Below are positions 60,514 through 64,000 of a stretch of DNA of 64,000 bases, in pieces. How positions within the stretch are numbered: the stretch's first letter is position 1; every line of letters begins with the position of its first letter. The position numbers and the translations under genes are program-made. The notes under the pieces are model-generated. The model was given only the letters and a program-made list of their open reading frames with translations, ran no database searches and was not told where the DNA came from. Origin of the DNA: Selaginella tamariscina (lineage: Eukaryota > Streptophyta > Lycopodiopsida > Selaginellales > Selaginellaceae); the NCBI GenBank assembly GCA_003024785.1, contig PUQB01000485.1:62001-126000 (forward strand), written 5' to 3'.

Positions 60514-61742
60514 TGTCATAGTTTTTACTATGACTCGACCTTTTACTTTAAAGGTTTATTGTACTTACTATATTGATGGACCTTAGATATAGTGAGAAAT
60601 AGTCCCATTTAGTGCACTTAGGTGTTTAAGGATAGTTCGATCGATTGTCCTAAGATATCGCGAGAAACTCTAAGTGAAGGTAGCACTTACCTTTTAGAAA
60701 ACCCACCCCCAATTTTGTCATCTCAGTTAGGTTTATTGATTAATGCAGATGAGTTCAACATGTTAAATAGGGTTAGGAACACCCCTAGGGTTGCCCTAGC
60801 CCACATCCTAAATTGTAGGTTAGTTAAAATTCATCTCATTTAACTTTGGGGGGGGGGGGGGGGGGGGGGAGGGGCAAATAAGGTAGAGTATGTAGGAGTG
60901 AGGATTCATGGGTTCATGATTGAGTTTGTTACTCTTCTCTTGGTGCAAGTTCTAACTTGTGTAGTCAAGGTACAACCCTCTGTTGTGCTGCTTCAACTTC
61001 TAAACAACAGGGGTCTTTAGGGTAGTCTACCCTTAACTTTGGCGAATCCATGCCTAGAGGTCTTGTCGAATTGCATGTTCCAAAAGTCAGGGGTTGAGGC
61101 TTATCTCTAGCCTCCTCCTCTACGTCAAGTTAAGACTAACACTCACAGCTAAGTAGGGCATGTTCATGTTCATGTCCTTGTCCAATTGTGGGTGTGTAAG
61201 GGATCACATAAGGGTTTTAGAGTTGGCATTGGAGAGCTACATTTGTGGCACCTGGTACAACTCTTGAATCTAAGGGGCTATGGCATGATAACCCACATCT
61301 GGGAAATAGTGTCACATGAAGATGTGACACTAAGTAACATGGCACATACTTTTTAGGGTTGTTATATGGGGTTAATGCGGAGGGTTGGATACTCTAATAA
61401 GCAGGCATGCTTGTGTCCTCATTAGGGTGCTAAGCCTTGGGCATCGGCTCAAGGAGGTTGAGTCTCGTGACTAAGTGTGTTAATTGCACACTTAGCTATG
61501 GGGTGTTCTCCTTGGGATCCAGGGGTTGAACAACCTAAGCTCATTAGTAAGATCCCTTTTGTGAGGCACTTGTGGGGTTAGGGTTATCCAAACCTATCTT
61601 AGGAAGTTTGCTTAGTAGAACACTCATGTTTGCCTCATGAACACTCATGTTGTCCTCACAAGTATTAGCCTTAGGACTAAGGTATAACTTGACCACTCAA
61701 ACCTTTAAGGGTTAGTGGCCCCTTGTTACCCTAACAAGGTTG
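60514..61742 (+). repeat. Long-LTR family, truncated copy
   Basis: It starts TGTCATAGTTTTTACTATGACTC (internally self-complementary), and shares GAGTTCAACATGTT, TTACTCTTCTCTTGGTGCAAGTTCTAACTTGTG, GGCGAATCCATGCCTAGAGGTCTTGTCGAAT and CACATGAAGATGTGACACTA with 53.4-54.3 kb in the same order. It stops at CCCTTGTTACCCTAACAAGGTTGTA, where AT-rich DNA begins. Confidence 0.75.
60848..60874 (+). repeat. G22-A-G4 homopolymer run
   Basis: 22 consecutive G at 60848-60869, then A and GGGG. It lies inside the long LTR. The matching place at about 53.75 kb lacks it. It may form a G-quadruplex or mark an error-prone read position. Confidence 0.95.
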
Positions 61743-63060
61743 TAATATGTATATATAGGAGTGTGCATGTGTGTGCGAGAGATAGATAAATAAATTTTAT
61801 TATATAAATACACACACATATAAATGTATATGTATATACAGATAAATAATAAATAGTGTGTGAATGCGCCTTGCACATGTATGTGCTTTTTGCACTACCA
61901 CGCTTTGTGAGAGTGGATCTATCGATATATTGCACCACTGCTCTCATATTCCACCACTACCGCGTCTTTCTCCTCCCCTTGAAACCTTAAGAATATAACC
62001 TAAACCCTAAAATGAATAAAATATATATTAACCCTAAATGAATATTCTTTCATTATATTATTATAATCTTTAATTTGTGTGTGTGTGGGTGTATCATATA
62101 CACCCAAAAATATAGATCATGCAGGGGTTTAATATATGTGTGTCTATGAGAGTGTTAAGTTTTCACGTGCATGCAACACATACATACACACATATAATAT
62201 ACACATAGACATACATACATATATAAATATATGAATGTGTCACATCACTACATATGGATCATGCATGGTTTGTGTGTGAGAGAGAGAGAGTGTTGAAAAA
62301 TTAGTTTTGCACACATTACATACATTAGTACACATATATACATACAAACATGTATACATACAGATGTACATACATATTACATGTGTGAATGTGTTACATA
62401 TTACACACAGTACATATAAATTATACGTGCGTTTAACATGATGTTTTTCGATAAAGAAGCAATATATTTCCCAAGTTTGGCTTAGGGTTTAAACCTAATG
62501 TAAGTATTTTATTATTAAATTTTAATATATGTATAAAAATTTATTATTCGTATAAAAATACACAAAGAAAACACATATAAAGAATTGTTGATAGTCAAGT
62601 AGCTAAACATAAAATCACAAATCATTCTAGTGACTTATAAATTATTTAAGAAATTTATTTTCAAAAATGCAAATTATAATTTGCTCATACTTTAAAATTG
62701 TATATATATATAAATTTTATCATATTGTAGTTTAAAATGACATAGTGATATTAAAACATATTTGAAAGCAATCATAGCACATAATATATAATGTATAATA
62801 TATAATCTTTAAAACATAGAAATTAAATCCATGCACATTTTATAATTATTTAATATAAACCCTAAACATAGATATGTTTAAACCTAAACACTAAGTCCCA
62901 CTTTTTAACATGTGTGTTAAGTCTATAAATATTTTCTAAAATATTAATAGCCTAGGTTTAGTGTTACATATGTAAAGATAAGTGCTTGGAATATTTACTA
63001 GGTTAAGAGTTTTAAAAGAAATGCAAGTTTAAATTTGAGATTAATGAGGGATAAATGCTT
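61743..63060. other. AT-rich intergenic DNA with microsatellites
   Basis: Contains (GT)n/(CA)n and CATA tracts at about 61755-61850 and 62080-62400, and several AAACCCTAA words. No gene seen. Confidence 0.6.
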
Positions 63061-63610
63061 AAACCTTAAACCATGTAAGCCCTAGTGTAAAGATAAATGC
63101 TTGGTTTGGGGTTTAAACCAGAAACCCTAATAAGTTTAGGGTTTAAACCCTAAACACTAAGCCCCACAATTGGATGTCTTTAACACGTGTGTTGAGTCTA
63201 AAAATACTTTGTAATTTTTGTGTATGTATATGTAAGCCTTAATATAGAGTGTGTTGTAACGATAAATGCTTGGTTTGGGGTTTAAACCCTAAACCTTAAA
63301 CACAAAGCTAGATGCTAAACCCCTAAACATTTAATTGTTTGTATCGTAATTCACTCATTGGTGTGTGTATGTGTGTGCATATGTGTCTCTATAGGTGCTT
63401 TTAATGCATATTGTTGGATGCTTTTAACAGGTGTGTTTTGTGCATGTGGATGTATATGTAATCTCCAGTGTAGAGTGTGTGTAACAATAAATGTTTGGTT
63501 TGGGATTTAAACCCTAAACCGTAAACACAAAGTTAAATGCTAGACCCTTGAACATTTATTTATATTGTGACCACTCATCAGCGTGTGTATGTGAGTGCAT
63601 ATATGTTTAT
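63061..63610. repeat. Tandem repeat with AAACCCTAA core
   Basis: GATAAATGCTTGGTTTGGGG then TTTAAACCCTAAACC and AAACACAAAG-type blocks start at 63092, 63261 and 63486 (spacings 169 and 225 bp). The second and third units also share TGCTAAACCC/TGCTAGACCC, ACATTTA and a GTGTGTATGTG tail. Confidence 0.75.
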
Positions 63611-63620
63611 ATGTGTGCTT

Positions 63621-64000
63621 TACAGGATGCAGGATACATGATACAGAATACGGGATACAGGATATGCCTATAGGATATCCTACATGATATACCTATAGGA
63701 TATTTCTACAGGATATGCTATAAGATATGCCTATAGGATAAGGGTCACCATTTTTAGCTCATGACTAGATTAGGCTCATGACCAGATTAGCTCTTGGAGT
63801 TGTGAGCATAAAAGCTCTGACCTAATTGTTGTACAATTAGTTCCTATCAACACCAATCATTCTACGATCATTCTTGTCTTGCTTCTTGCCTTTTTACTCT
63901 TGTTTTATTCCTAGTTCTTATCCTGCTCCAGTTCCTATCTTGCTCCTTGTCTTGCTCTTGAGTCAAGCTTTCTTGATCTTGCTCTCTTCCTTGTTCCTGG
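63621..64000 (+). repeat. LTR related to the nested chromovirus, cut by window edge
   Basis: ATACAGAATACGGGATACAGGATATGCC, then the GATTAGCTCTTGGAGTTGTGAGCATAAAAGCTC promoter block, CTGACCTAATTGTTGTACAATTAG and TCTTGTCTTG tracts match 26379-27026. The three RY motifs are absent; two CTCATGACTAGATTAG/CTCATGACCAGATTAG units stand in their place. Confidence 0.85.

Noticed and set aside
60281-60586. 101-codon + strand frame
   Set aside because: Its left part is antisense to a recognisable gypsy integrase end on the minus strand, and its right part enters a long LTR.
1-64000. Search for tRNA, rRNA, riboswitch or prokaryote-style operon signals
   Set aside because: None seen by eye. The only tRNA-related words are retroelement primer-binding sites. 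A covariance-model scan would be needed to exclude a small RNA gene.

Overview
The window is nuclear DNA of a plant. The genes are split by many short GT-AG introns. They encode plastid-type proteins (an m-type thioredoxin with a transit-like leader, a trigger factor, an organellar asparaginyl-tRNA synthetase) and plant families (DUF1191, nepenthesin-like A1 protease, SNX1/2). One gene encodes a three-DM10-domain EFHC1/Rib72-type ciliary protein. Angiosperms and conifers have no motile cilia, so a seed-free land plant or another streptophyte with swimming sperm is the likely source. This is inference; the species cannot be named from the sequence. Intergenic DNA is very AT-rich, and introns carry unusually many (CT)n, (CA)n, (TA)n and (TGTA)n microsatellites.

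Layout. 1-2.9 kb: 3' end of a decayed Ty3/gypsy element. 2.9-7.1 kb: AT-rich spacer. 7.1-20.5 kb: gene island with an acidic minus-strand ORF, thioredoxin m, a DUF1191 membrane protein, plastid trigger factor and organellar AsnRS. 21-36.6 kb: repeat block, in which a Ty1/copia element (22,525-33,701) is split by a young Ty3/gypsy chromovirus (26,379-32,711, 5-bp target duplication AGGGG) and is followed directly by an inverted, scrambled copy of the same copia element. 36.6-43.3 kb: AT-rich spacer with a retroelement leader fragment. 43.4-52.9 kb: second gene island with a sorting nexin, an A1 aspartic protease and the EFHC/DM10 protein. 53.4-61.7 kb: several copies of a long-LTR family, two of them facing each other as a palindrome of about 3.2 kb. 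61.7-64 kb: AT-rich DNA, an AAACCCTAA-containing tandem repeat, and at the right edge a diverged LTR related to the chromovirus.

The host genes are not an operon and share no obvious pathway. Three of the five in the first island are plausibly plastid or organelle directed (redox, protein folding, tRNA charging). A recurring feature is that well-conserved exons are broken by isolated one-base insertions or deletions, often in homopolymers, while intron borders and flanking codons stay intact. This looks more like residual long-read sequence error than decay of every gene, but the window alone cannot prove it. No new defence system or gene cluster was found. The most informative structures are the nested and rearranged retroelements.
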